Under the pieces are notes generated by a model. The model did not search any database and had not been told where the DNA came from. It was given only the letters and a program-made list of their open reading frames with translations. Source: Oscillospiraceae bacterium (lineage in GTDB: Bacteria > Bacillota > Clostridia > Oscillospirales > Ruminococcaceae). Taken from it: 64,000 bases of DNA. The DNA lies in assembly GCA_900770195.1 (NCBI GenBank), contig CAAGJI010000090.1, positions 1-64,000 on the forward strand. Direction: 5' to 3'. Positions 8,416-17,412 of the stretch are shown here, piece by piece; position 1 is the stretch's first letter; each line of letters opens with the position of its first letter. Both the position numbers and the translations under genes were made by a program.

Positions 8416-8820
8416 ATGGATATTTTACAGTTATCAAGAGAACTTGGAAAAGCAATACAGGCAGATGAAAGATATAAAAATTATCACGCTGCACTTGACA
8501 AAACAAACGAAGATGAAGAACTTCAGAATCTTATAAAAGAATTTAATCTTAAAAAAATGGCATATGAATATGCATACCAGAAAGACAAGGATTCAGAAAA
8601 GCTGAAAGGTCTTGAAGAAGAAGTCAATGAACTTTACAACAAAGTTACATCATCACAGAGTATGCTTGACTACAACGCTGCAAAAAGTGAAATGGATGCA
8701 CTTATGAACGGTATACAGAGCGTTTTAAGCCAATGTGCAGCAGGTGAAGATGCTGATACCTGTCAGCCTAAAAATGCTTGTACAGGCGATTGTGCGTCAT
8801 GTGGCGGAGGTTGTCATTAA
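8416..8820 (+). CDS. YlbF/YmcA family protein with cysteine-rich tail
   Basis: A 134-residue helical protein of the YlbF/YmcA (RicF/RicA, Com_YlbF) family. In Bacillus, family members form a complex with YaaT/RicT that binds [4Fe-4S] clusters and affects RNase Y-dependent mRNA processing and development. Residues 1-105 are predicted all-helical. The last 28 residues contain six Cys (107, 116, 122, 126, 129, 133), a pattern fit for a metal or Fe-S site. The gene lies 27 bp after miaB and 2 bp before the mutS start, so it is in the same transcript. The role of the tail is inferred. Confidence 0.85.
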   Translation: MDILQLSRELGKAIQADERYKNYHAALDKTNEDEELQNLIKEFNLKKMAYEYAYQKDKDSEKLKGLEEEVNELYNKVTSSQSMLDYNAAKSEMDALMNGIQSVLSQCAAGEDADTCQPKNACTGDCASCGGGCH

Positions 8821-8822
8821 TA

Positions 8823-11444
8823 ATGAGTATAAACACAGCACAGGGAGTAAGTCTTGAAAAAGTTTCTCCTATGATGCGACGCTATCTTGAAACAAAAAAG
8901 CAGTATCCTGATTGCATATTGTTTTACAGACTTGGCGATTTTTACGAAATGTTTTTTGATGATGCTGTAACTGTTTCAAGGGCATTGGAACTTACCTTAA
9001 CAGGCAGAGATTGCGGACTTGAAGACAGGGCGGCAATGTGCGGTATACCGTATCACGCCGCTGAAACATACACCAAAAAGCTTATTGAACTTGGATATAA
9101 AGTTGCAATATGCGAACAGCTTGAAGACCCTGCAAAATGCACAGGACTTGTTGAAAGAGGCGTTATAAGAATAATAACCCCCGGAACTTTGCTTGAAAGC
9201 AGTATGCTTGATGAGTCGGCAAATAACTGGCTTTGCTGCTGTTATAAAAATGATGACGGCTGTTCAATGTGTTTTGCGGACATTTCAACAGGTGCGGTTA
9301 CTGTTGAAAAAGCTGAGGGAAAAAACATAGAAGAAAATATAATAAATACGCTTGCAAGATTTACACCGTCAGAAATCATAGCGAATAATGCATTTTTAAA
9401 TTTGAAAAATGCTGCAAACTATATAAAAGTTCAGACAACAGCATCAGTTTCACTTCTTGAAGATGAAAATTTCAATCCAAAAATAAAAAAAGAAACTGTT
9501 TTAAAGCAGTTTTCAGCTTCAGACTGGCCTGATATAGATGTTGATGAAAATGATATTTCAGTTTATTCAATATGTGGAATGTTCAGTTATATTGAAGAAA
9601 CGCAAAAACAGCTTGTAGGAAGATTTACGGAAATAAATTTCGGCAGCAGTGAAATTTATATGACCCTTGACTATCATGCAAGAAGAAATCTTGAACTTAC
9701 ACAAACGTTAAGGACAAAGGAAAAAAGAGGTTCGCTTTTATGGGTGCTTGATAAAACCTGCACATCAATGGGGAAAAGACTTCTTAAAACCTACATTGAA
9801 CAGCCTCTTATAAGTCCTGCAAGAATACTTGCAAGGCTTGATGCAGTCGAAGTTTTATCTGAAAACAGTCTTGCTTTACAGGAAATAAGAGATATTTTAA
9901 GTGACGTATACGACCTTGAAAGACTTATGACAAGGGTAATGTATAAAACGGCTAATCCAAGGGATTTAAAGTCGCTTTGTTTAACCGCAAAGCAATTACC
10001 TGAACTTAAAGAAAAGCTGTCACAGCTTGAATCTTCAAGACTTTTGAAAACGCTTTGCAGTCAGATTTCAGATTTAAAGGAAATAACAGAACTTCTTGAA
10101 CGTGCAATTGTTGATGAACCGCCTGTCAGCACAAAAGATGGCGGAATAATTCGTGACGGTTTCAACAAAGACCTTGATGAACTTCGCAACATAATGAATA
10201 ACGGCAACGATTTCATAAAGGAAATTGAAGAGCGTGAACGTGAAAAAACAGGAATAAAAAACCTGAAAATAGGTTATAACAGAGTATTTGGCTATTATCT
10301 TGAGGTAACAAGGTCGTACTATTCGCTTATTCCCGAAGATTACATAAGAAAGCAGACGCTTGCAAACAGCGAAAGATTTATAACCGAAGAACTTAAAATA
10401 ACCGAAAATAAAATACTTGGTGCAAAGGAAAAAGCCCTTGTACTTGAAGAAGATATATTCAATTCATTAAGGGAATTTCTTGCAGCAAGAGTTAAACCGA
10501 TTCAGCAGACAGCTGAAGCAATTGCACAGACAGATGTACTTGCATCTTTTGCCGAGGCTTCAATACAAAATAATTATACAAAACCTGACATTGCCGCAGA
10601 CGGAATACTTCAGATAAAAAACGGCAGACATCCTGTTGTTGAAAATATGATGACGGAAGAATTATTTGTTCCGAATGATACCTATGCAGACAACACACAG
10701 AACAGACTTCTTATAATAACAGGACCTAATATGGCAGGTAAGTCAACATATATGCGACAGGTTGCACTTATTGTACTTATGGCACAGATGGGATGTTTTG
10801 TGCCTGCTGATTATGCAAAAATATCTGTATGTGACAGAATATTTACAAGAGTAGGTGCATCAGATGACCTTGCAGCAGGACAAAGCACATTTATGGTTGA
10901 AATGCAGGAAGTTGCGGATATTTTAAAATATGCAACGAAAGACAGTCTTGTAATACTCGATGAAGTAGGCAGAGGAACTTCAACATCGGACGGATTAAGC
11001 ATAGCGGAAGCAGTTGCGGAATATATAAGCCAGAGTAAAAACCTTGGCTGTAAAACACTTTTTGCAACGCATTACCACGAACTTATCGAACTTGAAGGCA
11101 AACTTGACGGAGTAAGAAATTTAAGTATAGCTGTTAAAAAAGCAGGAGATACAATTAAATTTTTGAGAAAAATTGTTCCGGGCGGTGCTGACAAAAGTTA
11201 TGGTATAGAAGTTGCAAAACTTGCAGGAATACCGAAAAAGGTTATAAAACGGGCAAATGAACTTCTTGAAAAGTATGAAAATGAAGATTTATTTTCAAAG
11301 AAAAAAGACACAGACCAGATAAGTTTTGCAGATATGGAAAAGGAAAATACAATTTCAATGCTGACAAAAACAAATATAGATGAAATGTCAGACGGCGAAT
11401 GCAGAGAAATGCTTGCAGAACTTCAAAGAGTAATGAGAGAGTAA
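8823..11444 (+). CDS. mutS: DNA mismatch repair protein MutS
   Basis: An 873-residue MutS1 that recognises base-base mismatches and small loops and recruits MutL. The N-terminal mismatch-binding Phe-x-Glu is present (GDFYE, Phe40 and Glu42). The C-terminal ABC ATPase has Walker A GPNMAGKST (about 632-642), Walker B VILDEVGRGTST and the conserved ATHYHEL. Near the C-terminus, DQISFADM resembles a clamp-binding motif. The start at 8823 is chosen because the frame upstream lies inside ylbF and GGAGG lies 12 bp upstream. It is followed 22 bp later by mutL. Confidence 0.97.
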   Translation: MSINTAQGVSLEKVSPMMRRYLETKKQYPDCILFYRLGDFYEMFFDDAVTVSRALELTLTGRDCGLEDRAAMCGIPYHAAETYTKKLIELGYKVAICEQLEDPAKCTGLVERGVIRIITPGTLLESSMLDESANNWLCCCYKNDDGCSMCFADISTGAVTVEKAEGKNIEENIINTLARFTPSEIIANNAFLNLKNAANYIKVQTTASVSLLEDENFNPKIKKETVLKQFSASDWPDIDVDENDISVYSICGMFSYIEETQKQLVGRFTEINFGSSEIYMTLDYHARRNLELTQTLRTKEKRGSLLWVLDKTCTSMGKRLLKTYIEQPLISPARILARLDAVEVLSENSLALQEIRDILSDVYDLERLMTRVMYKTANPRDLKSLCLTAKQLPELKEKLSQLESSRLLKTLCSQISDLKEITELLERAIVDEPPVSTKDGGIIRDGFNKDLDELRNIMNNGNDFIKEIEEREREKTGIKNLKIGYNRVFGYYLEVTRSYYSLIPEDYIRKQTLANSERFITEELKITENKILGAKEKALVLEEDIFNSLREFLAARVKPIQQTAEAIAQTDVLASFAEASIQNNYTKPDIAADGILQIKNGRHPVVENMMTEELFVPNDTYADNTQNRLLIITGPNMAGKSTYMRQVALIVLMAQMGCFVPADYAKISVCDRIFTRVGASDDLAAGQSTFMVEMQEVADILKYATKDSLVILDEVGRGTSTSDGLSIAEAVAEYISQSKNLGCKTLFATHYHELIELEGKLDGVRNLSIAVKKAGDTIKFLRKIVPGGADKSYGIEVAKLAGIPKKVIKRANELLEKYENEDLFSKKKDTDQISFADMEKENTISMLTKTNIDEMSDGECREMLAELQRVMRE

Positions 11445-11466
11445 AATACAAAGAAAGGGAACAAAA

Positions 11467-13572
11467 ATGCCGGCAATATCAGTTCTTGATAAATCAGTAT
11501 ATGAATTGATAGCAGCAGGAGAGGTTATTGAAAAACCAGCCTCTGTTATCAAGGAAGTTATAGAAAATTCAATTGATGCAGGAGCAAAGCATATAACAAT
11601 CGAAATAAAACACGGCGGAATAGAATTTATGCGTGTTGCAGATGACGGTTGCGGAATGTCAAGGGAAGATGTGCCGGTTGCGTTTCTTCGTCATGCAACA
11701 AGTAAAATAAATGAAAAAGACGACCTCGATAAAATAATGACGCTTGGATTCAGAGGAGAAGCACTTGCATCTGTTGCGGCAGTTTCAAAAGTTTCAATTT
11801 TAACAAAAAGAAAAAATGATGAAATAGGAACAGCATATACGATTGAGGGAAGTGTTGAAAAGTCAATTGAAAATGCAGGCTGTCCCGATGGCACAACGAT
11901 TATAATAAGGGAACTTTTTTATAATGTGCCTGCGAGAAAGAAGTTTCTGAAAAAAGATGTCACAGAAGCGAATGCAATAAGTTTTATAGTAAGAAAAGTT
12001 GCACTTTCTCATCCTGAAATTTCTTTTAAACTTATACGTGACAACAGAATGGAATTTTGCAGCAGCGGAGATGGAAATCTTAAATCTGCGATGTATGCGG
12101 TTTATGGAAAAGATTTTGCAAATGATATGATACCTGTTAATTATGAAACAGAAAAAGTAAAAGTAACAGGTTATACTGTCAAGCCTCTTTATTCAAAAAG
12201 TAACCGTTCGTTTCAGAATTTTTTTGTTGACAAAAGATATGTTTCGTCAAAACTTTGTTCTGCGGCACTTGAAAATGCATATGATAATCTTGTTATGGTG
12301 GGAAAATTTCCTGCGTGTGTTATAGAACTTTCAATGCCTCCGACAATGCTTGATGTAAATATTCACCCGACAAAAGCACAGGTTCGTTTTTCAGATGAAA
12401 AAGCTGTTTCTGATGCAGTATATTTTGCAATAAAAAATGCACTTATGCAAAGCAATCTGATATATGATTTTCAAATTCCGAAAGCTGTCCCGTCAAGGCA
12501 GTGGAAAGATAATTCAGTTGGAAAAAACACTGATTTTGAAACGCTTAAAATAGATGAAAATACCGAAAAAAAGGAAAAAATCGAGCTTAATATTTTAAAC
12601 AAAATAAAACAGGCTGAAACAGAAAAGTCAGATTCAGATGATATTATTGTTGATATACCTGATTTTTCAAAAAGAAAAAATTCTGAAGAAAATATTCAGA
12701 AAAGTGGTGTGAAAACTGAAGAAAAATCTGTTGAAAAACTTGTTACAAAAGCAGAAAAGAATGAAATTCCCGAAGAAAAAAAGTTTTCGTACAACATTGA
12801 AACAGGTCAGATTGAAGAAGAAAAATCAGAAAATATCCCCAAAACTTATGAAAATGATATAGAAGAAAAAGTTTTGCAAGGTGAATCAAGCAACACAGAA
12901 AATATCGAAATTCTGCAAAAAACAGTTGAAAAAACAGCAGAAACCGAAGAATTTAAAAAAAAGGAAGAACCAATTCAGAATCAGGTAAAAAAGACAGAAA
13001 AAGATATAATTGTTTTAGGTGAGGCTTTTAAAAATTACATTCTTGCACAGGCAGATAACAATTTGATAATCATAGATAAACACGCTGCACATGAAAGAGT
13101 TCTTTTTGAAAAACTTAAAAAAGGTGTTGGAAAACTTGACCAGCAATATCTTTTGACACCTGTTGAAATGCTTTTGAATGTTTCTGAATTTGATGCTTTG
13201 TATGAAAACAGTGAAAATTTGACTGACCTTGGATTTGTTTTTAATTTTGATAATAAACCGTTTGTAAAACTTGAAGCTGTTCCGTCTTTTGTATCTGAAC
13301 TTGACTTTGACGAGGTTATAACAGAAATTGCAAGAAACTTTATGATGAACAAACATAATCCTCAGACACATTATTTTGATGATATGCTTCATACAATGGC
13401 TTGCAAAGCTGCAATAAAGGCAAATGATAATAATCTTACGGAAGAACTCCAGTATCTGACTGATGAAATTTTTTCAGATAACACAATAAGGCATTGCCCG
13501 CATGGCAGACCTGTTATGTTTAAAATTTCAAAATATGAACTTGAAAAACAGTTTAAAAGGACAGGTGTCTGA
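11467..13572 (+). CDS. mutL: DNA mismatch repair protein MutL (endonuclease type)
   Basis: A 701-residue MutL. The N-terminal GHKL ATPase (1-330) has EVIENSIDAG, DDGCGM and GFRGEAL. A linker of roughly 150 residues, very rich in Lys and Glu, follows (about 350-510). The C-terminal dimerisation/endonuclease domain holds DKHAAHE...E (residues 537-548), corresponding to the metal-binding DQHA(x)2E(x)4E motif with Gln replaced by Lys. It also has QQYLLTP (559-565, resembling a clamp-binding motif), ACKAAIKA and CPHGRP. This is the nicking type used by bacteria lacking MutH. The stop TGA is separated from the miaA start by one base. Confidence 0.96.
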   Translation: MPAISVLDKSVYELIAAGEVIEKPASVIKEVIENSIDAGAKHITIEIKHGGIEFMRVADDGCGMSREDVPVAFLRHATSKINEKDDLDKIMTLGFRGEALASVAAVSKVSILTKRKNDEIGTAYTIEGSVEKSIENAGCPDGTTIIIRELFYNVPARKKFLKKDVTEANAISFIVRKVALSHPEISFKLIRDNRMEFCSSGDGNLKSAMYAVYGKDFANDMIPVNYETEKVKVTGYTVKPLYSKSNRSFQNFFVDKRYVSSKLCSAALENAYDNLVMVGKFPACVIELSMPPTMLDVNIHPTKAQVRFSDEKAVSDAVYFAIKNALMQSNLIYDFQIPKAVPSRQWKDNSVGKNTDFETLKIDENTEKKEKIELNILNKIKQAETEKSDSDDIIVDIPDFSKRKNSEENIQKSGVKTEEKSVEKLVTKAEKNEIPEEKKFSYNIETGQIEEEKSENIPKTYENDIEEKVLQGESSNTENIEILQKTVEKTAETEEFKKKEEPIQNQVKKTEKDIIVLGEAFKNYILAQADNNLIIIDKHAAHERVLFEKLKKGVGKLDQQYLLTPVEMLLNVSEFDALYENSENLTDLGFVFNFDNKPFVKLEAVPSFVSELDFDEVITEIARNFMMNKHNPQTHYFDDMLHTMACKAAIKANDNNLTEELQYLTDEIFSDNTIRHCPHGRPVMFKISKYELEKQFKRTGV

Positions 13573-13573
13573 A

Positions 13574-14512
13574 ATGAGTGAAAAAATAAAAGTTGTGGCA
13601 ATAGTCGGACCTACTGCATCAGGAAAAACAAAACTTGGTGTTGAGGCTGCCAAAAAATTTAATGGTGAAATAATTTCAGCTGATTCAATGCAGATATACA
13701 AAGGTATGGCAATTGCAACAGCAAAACCTACAGAGGAAGAAACGGAAGGTATACCGCATCATCTGATTGATTTTCTTGACCTTAATAAAAGTTTCAGTGC
13801 AGCTGACTATGTTGAAATGGCAGCACCTGTTGTAAAGGATATTTACGACAGAGGAAAACTCCCTATTATTGTTGGCGGTGCAGGATTATATGTTGATTCG
13901 CTTTTGAAAAATGTTAAATTCGGAAAAACTGATTCAGATGAAAATTTAAGGCAGGAACTTTATAAAACAGCAGAAGAAAAAGGTAATGAATATCTGCATA
14001 ATATGCTTAAAGAACTTGACCCGAAAGCAGCGGAAAGCATTCACCCAAATAATGTTGTAAGAGTTGTGCGTGCAATTGAAGTTTGCAAACTTTCAGGAAT
14101 AACTTTTACTGAAATGAAAAAAAGAAGTCTTTCAGAAGAATCACCCTATGATGTCTTGTGGATTGGACTTGGATTTTCAGACAGAAGTGTCTTATACGAC
14201 AGAATAAATAAAAGAGTTGATAAGATGGTTCAGGACGGAATTGTTCATGAAGTTGAAAAAGCTTTGGAAAGCGGAAAAATGCCTACAGCAGGAAACGCAA
14301 TAGGGTTAAAAGAATGGATGCCTTATTTTGAAAAAAAAGCTTCTCTTGAAGAGTGTATCGAGAAGGTTAAGCTTGAAACAAGGCGATATGCTAAAAGACA
14401 GCTTACTTGGTTTAGAAAAAATGACAAAATTAATTGGCTTGAAGTTGATAAATTAGGTCAGGCTGCAACAAAATTGGAAACTTTTAAAAAAATTGTAGCC
14501 AAATTAGAATAA
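13574..14512 (+). CDS. miaA: tRNA dimethylallyltransferase
   Basis: A 312-residue enzyme that transfers a dimethylallyl group from DMAPP to N6 of A37 in tRNAs reading U-starting codons, the step before MiaB. The P-loop GPTASGKT is at residues 12-19. SADSMQIYKGM (DSxQ for catalysis and tRNA recognition), GGAGLYVDSL and the C-terminal RRYAKRQLTWFR are all present. The ATG at 13574 is chosen over an upstream in-frame start because the longer frame lies inside mutL. It is coupled to mutL and followed by hfq, an order also seen in Proteobacteria. Confidence 0.96.
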   Translation: MSEKIKVVAIVGPTASGKTKLGVEAAKKFNGEIISADSMQIYKGMAIATAKPTEEETEGIPHHLIDFLDLNKSFSAADYVEMAAPVVKDIYDRGKLPIIVGGAGLYVDSLLKNVKFGKTDSDENLRQELYKTAEEKGNEYLHNMLKELDPKAAESIHPNNVVRVVRAIEVCKLSGITFTEMKKRSLSEESPYDVLWIGLGFSDRSVLYDRINKRVDKMVQDGIVHEVEKALESGKMPTAGNAIGLKEWMPYFEKKASLEECIEKVKLETRRYAKRQLTWFRKNDKINWLEVDKLGQAATKLETFKKIVAKLE

Positions 14513-14515
14513 TTG

Positions 14516-14524
14516 TGCTATAAT
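14516..14524 (+). promoter_or_regulatory. Possible extended -10 promoter for hfq
   Basis: TGCTATAAT (extended -10) lies just after the miaA stop codon. The -35 region is poor at 17 bp spacing (TTGTAG occurs at a 20-bp spacing). It would give hfq a leader of about 70 nt in addition to readthrough from miaA. Confidence 0.6.
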
Positions 14525-14601
14525 ATATATTAGGTGTTTTATAAATAAAAGTAGAAAGAAAAAAAGAAGGAAATACCAGACAAAGGAGGAGGACAAAACT
14601 G

Positions 14602-14841
14602 ATGAACAAGGTTATGAATCTTCAGGATATTTTTCTCAATCAGGCAAGAAAAGAGAAAATACCTGTAACTATTATATTAACTAATGGATTTCAGTTTAAA
14701 GGAATGGTCAGGGGTTTTGACAGTTATGTTGTAATCCTTGAGTGTGACGGAAAACAGGAACTTGTTTACAAGCATGCTGTTTCCACAATAATTCCTGCAA
14801 GACAGATTTCCATACTTGAACCAACTGAAAAAACAGAGTAA
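14602..14841 (+). CDS. hfq: RNA chaperone Hfq
   Basis: A 79-residue Sm-like protein that forms hexameric rings binding small RNAs and A/U-rich RNA. The Sm1 region has [14 protein letters not shown] followed by the [10 protein letters not shown] strand. The Sm2 signature is KHAVSTI, matching the family YKHAI(S/T)T motif. The C-tail is short, as in Gram-positive Hfq. The strong AAGGAGGAGG at 14583-14592 favours the ATG at 14602; an internal ATG four codons later is possible. It lies downstream of miaA as in many bacteria. Confidence 0.96.
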   Translation: MNKVMNLQDIFLNQARKEKIPVTIILTNGFQFKGMVRGFDSYVVILECDGKQELVYKHAVSTIIPARQISILEPTEKTE

Positions 14842-14853
14842 GATGGTGAGTAT

Positions 14854-16128
14854 ATGAATTCAAAAGGAACTTTGTATATTCTTATCGGATTGCTTATAGC
14901 GGCGGTTTTAAGTTCAATAGGAACTGTTGCGTACCATTTCAGTACAAGCAATTACAAAACAGAAGCCGCTTTGTCTACAACAGTTGATGATGCAATATCA
15001 ATCAATGCAGTTTTCATAAGAGATGAAACCGTTATAAAAACAAATAAAAACGGTGTTATTTCGTATGAAGTTGATGATGCTTCAAAACTCGGCATAAACA
15101 GTGTTATTGCCAACATTTATCAGACTGATGCTGATGTTGACCTTGAAAAAAGAATTGCTGCACTTGAAAAAAAAGCGGAAATGCTTAAAAGTGTGCAAAA
15201 TCCGGGAACATCATTGTCGGCACAGCCTTCAAATATGGCATCAAAAATTTCCGATACATACAGAAATATGCTTCATAACCGTGAAAAAGGCAATATAGCA
15301 GATGTTGTGTCAGAAAAAGATAATCTTTTGTCACTGTTTTCCACATATCAGCTTTTAACAGATGATACAGCAGATTTTACAGGTGCAATTGCATCTATAA
15401 ATAATTCCATAACTGACCTTGAGTCAAAACAGAATCCACCAATTGAAACAATAAAATCAGATATTTCAGGCTATTTTATAAGCTACACAGACGGTTATGA
15501 AAAGGACCTGAATACAGATATTATTGATAAAATAACCGAAGAACAGATAAACGCTGTTGCAGACAGCGGGGCTGTTGAAACACAGGGTGTTATAGGAAAA
15601 ATTGCCGGAGGTTATAAATGGTATGCGGTTGGCGTGGCAGATATGAATGAAGATGAGATACAGAAATATACAGCAGGTTCGTCTGTTACAATTAAATTTT
15701 CGTCAACAAATCTCACAGCTGATGCAGAAATAGAAAGCGTCAGGGACGGAGATGACGGAAAGAAAATCATTGTTGTGTCAAGCGAAGATTTCGACAAGGA
15801 ATTTGTGCAGCACAGAAAAGAAAAAATAAAACTTGTGAAAGCTGAATACACCGGCATAAAAGTCCCGATTTCAGACCTTAGAAGCAATGATGAAGTGGTT
15901 ATAACAGAAACTGACGAAAATGGAAGCGAGCAAGTTATTTACGACAAAAACAATCCGCCTACAGGTGTTTACATACTTAACGGAAATGAGTCTGAATATA
16001 AACTCGTTGACATAATTTACAGAAATGAAAAAGAAGGGTACGTTATAAGTGCCCTGACAGATGATGACAGATATGTTAATCTGTATGATTCAATAATAAC
16101 AGAGGGTGTTGGTTACAATGGCAGCTAA
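14854..16128 (+). CDS. Membrane-anchored HlyD/membrane-fusion-like protein
   Basis: A 424-residue protein with one N-terminal membrane segment (about residues 7-27) and a large extracytoplasmic part. The region after the anchor (DDAISINAVFIRDETVI) resembles the first beta-barrel/lipoyl strands of HlyD-type adaptors. A charged helical hairpin follows at about 90-195, and then beta-rich sequence. No partner ABC transporter or RND pump is adjacent. It sits 12 bp after hfq and its 3' end overlaps yggS by 11 bp, placing it with division genes. The HlyD label is by general resemblance only; a structural envelope role is equally possible. Confidence 0.65.
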   Translation: MNSKGTLYILIGLLIAAVLSSIGTVAYHFSTSNYKTEAALSTTVDDAISINAVFIRDETVIKTNKNGVISYEVDDASKLGINSVIANIYQTDADVDLEKRIAALEKKAEMLKSVQNPGTSLSAQPSNMASKISDTYRNMLHNREKGNIADVVSEKDNLLSLFSTYQLLTDDTADFTGAIASINNSITDLESKQNPPIETIKSDISGYFISYTDGYEKDLNTDIIDKITEEQINAVADSGAVETQGVIGKIAGGYKWYAVGVADMNEDEIQKYTAGSSVTIKFSSTNLTADAEIESVRDGDDGKKIIVVSSEDFDKEFVQHRKEKIKLVKAEYTGIKVPISDLRSNDEVVITETDENGSEQVIYDKNNPPTGVYILNGNESEYKLVDIIYRNEKEGYVISALTDDDRYVNLYDSIITEGVGYNGS

Positions 16129-16816
16129 TCTTGAAGTTATAACAGAAAATTATAAAAGAATTACAGACAGAATAGCTGAGGCAAAGGCAAAATACCGAAG
16201 TGAGAAAGATGAAATTATGTTTCTTGGTGTAACAAAAACAGTTGCACCTGAAATAATAAATCATTCTGTTGACCTTGGAATAAGAAACCTTGGCGAAAAC
16301 AGAGTACAGGAATATCTTTCAAAAAAAGATTTTTACAGAAAAAATGTTAATATGCACTTTATAGGTCATCTTCAGACCAATAAGGTGAAATATATCATAA
16401 ACGATATGGTGCTTATTCATTCTGTTGACAGTATGCATCTTGCAGCTGAAATCAGCAGACAGGCAGCCAAAGCAGGAAAATTGCAGGATATTCTTATCGA
16501 AGTTAACATTGGTGATGAACAGACCAAAAGCGGAATTGATAAAAATTCTCTTGAAGAACTTGTGTATGAAGCCTCTGAACTTGATAATATCAGAATAAAA
16601 GGGCTTATGTGTATACCTCCTGCCTCAGACAGTGAAAAGTATCTTTGCAGTATGCAGCAGATATTTGAAGATATGAAACAAAAGAAAATAAACAACTGTT
16701 CAATGGACATACTCTCAATGGGAATGTCAGGAGACTATGAAAACGCAATACGTTACGGTTCAACCTGTGTAAGAATAGGTTCAGCTTTATACGGTGCAAG
16801 AAATTATAATTTATAG
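16118..16816 (+). CDS. yggS: YggS family pyridoxal-phosphate homeostasis protein
   Basis: A 232-residue PLP-binding protein (PLPHP/YlmE family) that manages vitamin B6 and amino/keto-acid balance rather than catalysing a known reaction. The PLP lysine lies in FLGVTKTV. FIGHLQTNK and SMGMSGDYENAIRYGSTCVRIGSALYG are family hallmarks, the last forming the phosphate-binding site. The ATG at 16118 is preceded by AGAGGG, and the start overlaps the upstream CDS. In Bacillus the same gene (ylmE) lies directly before sepF, as here. Confidence 0.93.
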   Translation: MAANLEVITENYKRITDRIAEAKAKYRSEKDEIMFLGVTKTVAPEIINHSVDLGIRNLGENRVQEYLSKKDFYRKNVNMHFIGHLQTNKVKYIINDMVLIHSVDSMHLAAEISRQAAKAGKLQDILIEVNIGDEQTKSGIDKNSLEELVYEASELDNIRIKGLMCIPPASDSEKYLCSMQQIFEDMKQKKINNCSMDILSMGMSGDYENAIRYGSTCVRIGSALYGARNYNL

Positions 16817-16930
16817 TTTTCGTTTTATCCATAAGTGCATTTCAAGGCAGCCGCACAAGAAAAGCCGAAAAATGCACGAGCAATTTTGAATTTAATCATT
16901 ATATTTAAAGTGCGGAGAATGGAGATAATT

Positions 16931-17380
16931 ATGAAACTGTTTGACGGTCTTAAAGACTTTTTTATGCCATCAGAAGAAGATGACGATTACACAGAAAACG
17001 AAGGAACAGAAACAACAGAAGAAAGAAAAGAAGAAAGACCTTCTTATCAGCCGGAGGATCCTGTTGAAAAGAGAAATAAGGTTGTAAATATTCAGGCAAC
17101 AACACAGCTTCAGGTTGTACTTGTAAAGCCTGAAAAGTTCTCGGATGCAAGAGATGTTGCAGATCATCTTCTTGAAAGAAAGACAGTTGTTCTTAATCTT
17201 GAAACTGCAACAGCAGAAAACAAGAGAAGAATAATCGATTTCCTCGTTGGCGTTGCTTATGCAAACGGTGGTGACCTTAAACCTGTTGCAAATCTCACAT
17301 ATATCATTACTCCTTATAACGTAGGATTCGTAGGAGAAGATATTGTGGGGGAGTTGGAGAACAACGGGGTAGTCATTTAG
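16931..17380 (+). CDS. sepF: Cell division protein SepF
   Basis: A 149-residue protein that binds FtsZ bundles and tethers them to the membrane. The N-terminal amphipathic helix (MKLFDGLKDFFM) is followed by an acidic Glu/Thr-rich linker (about 16-45) and the SepF core (about 55-149, with LQVVLVKPEKFSDAR and the FLVGVAYANGG segment). GGAG six bases before the ATG at 16931 sets the start; the longer upstream frame has no family resemblance. It lies between yggS and ylmH, but ylmG, which normally separates sepF from ylmH, is missing. Confidence 0.93.
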   Translation: MKLFDGLKDFFMPSEEDDDYTENEGTETTEERKEERPSYQPEDPVEKRNKVVNIQATTQLQVVLVKPEKFSDARDVADHLLERKTVVLNLETATAENKRRIIDFLVGVAYANGGDLKPVANLTYIITPYNVGFVGEDIVGELENNGVVI

Positions 17381-17412
17381 AGAATATAGACGTTGACTAA
17401 AAGGAAGATATT

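Noticed and set aside
8778..8822. Extended MutS start inside ylbF.
   Set aside because: The extra residues have no MutS character, and an ATG with GGAGG upstream is available at 8823.
13015..13392. Long minus-strand frames opposite the mutL 3' half.
   Set aside because: Composition mirrors the coding bias of mutL; there is no ribosome site or family resemblance, and the plus-strand protein is clearly real.
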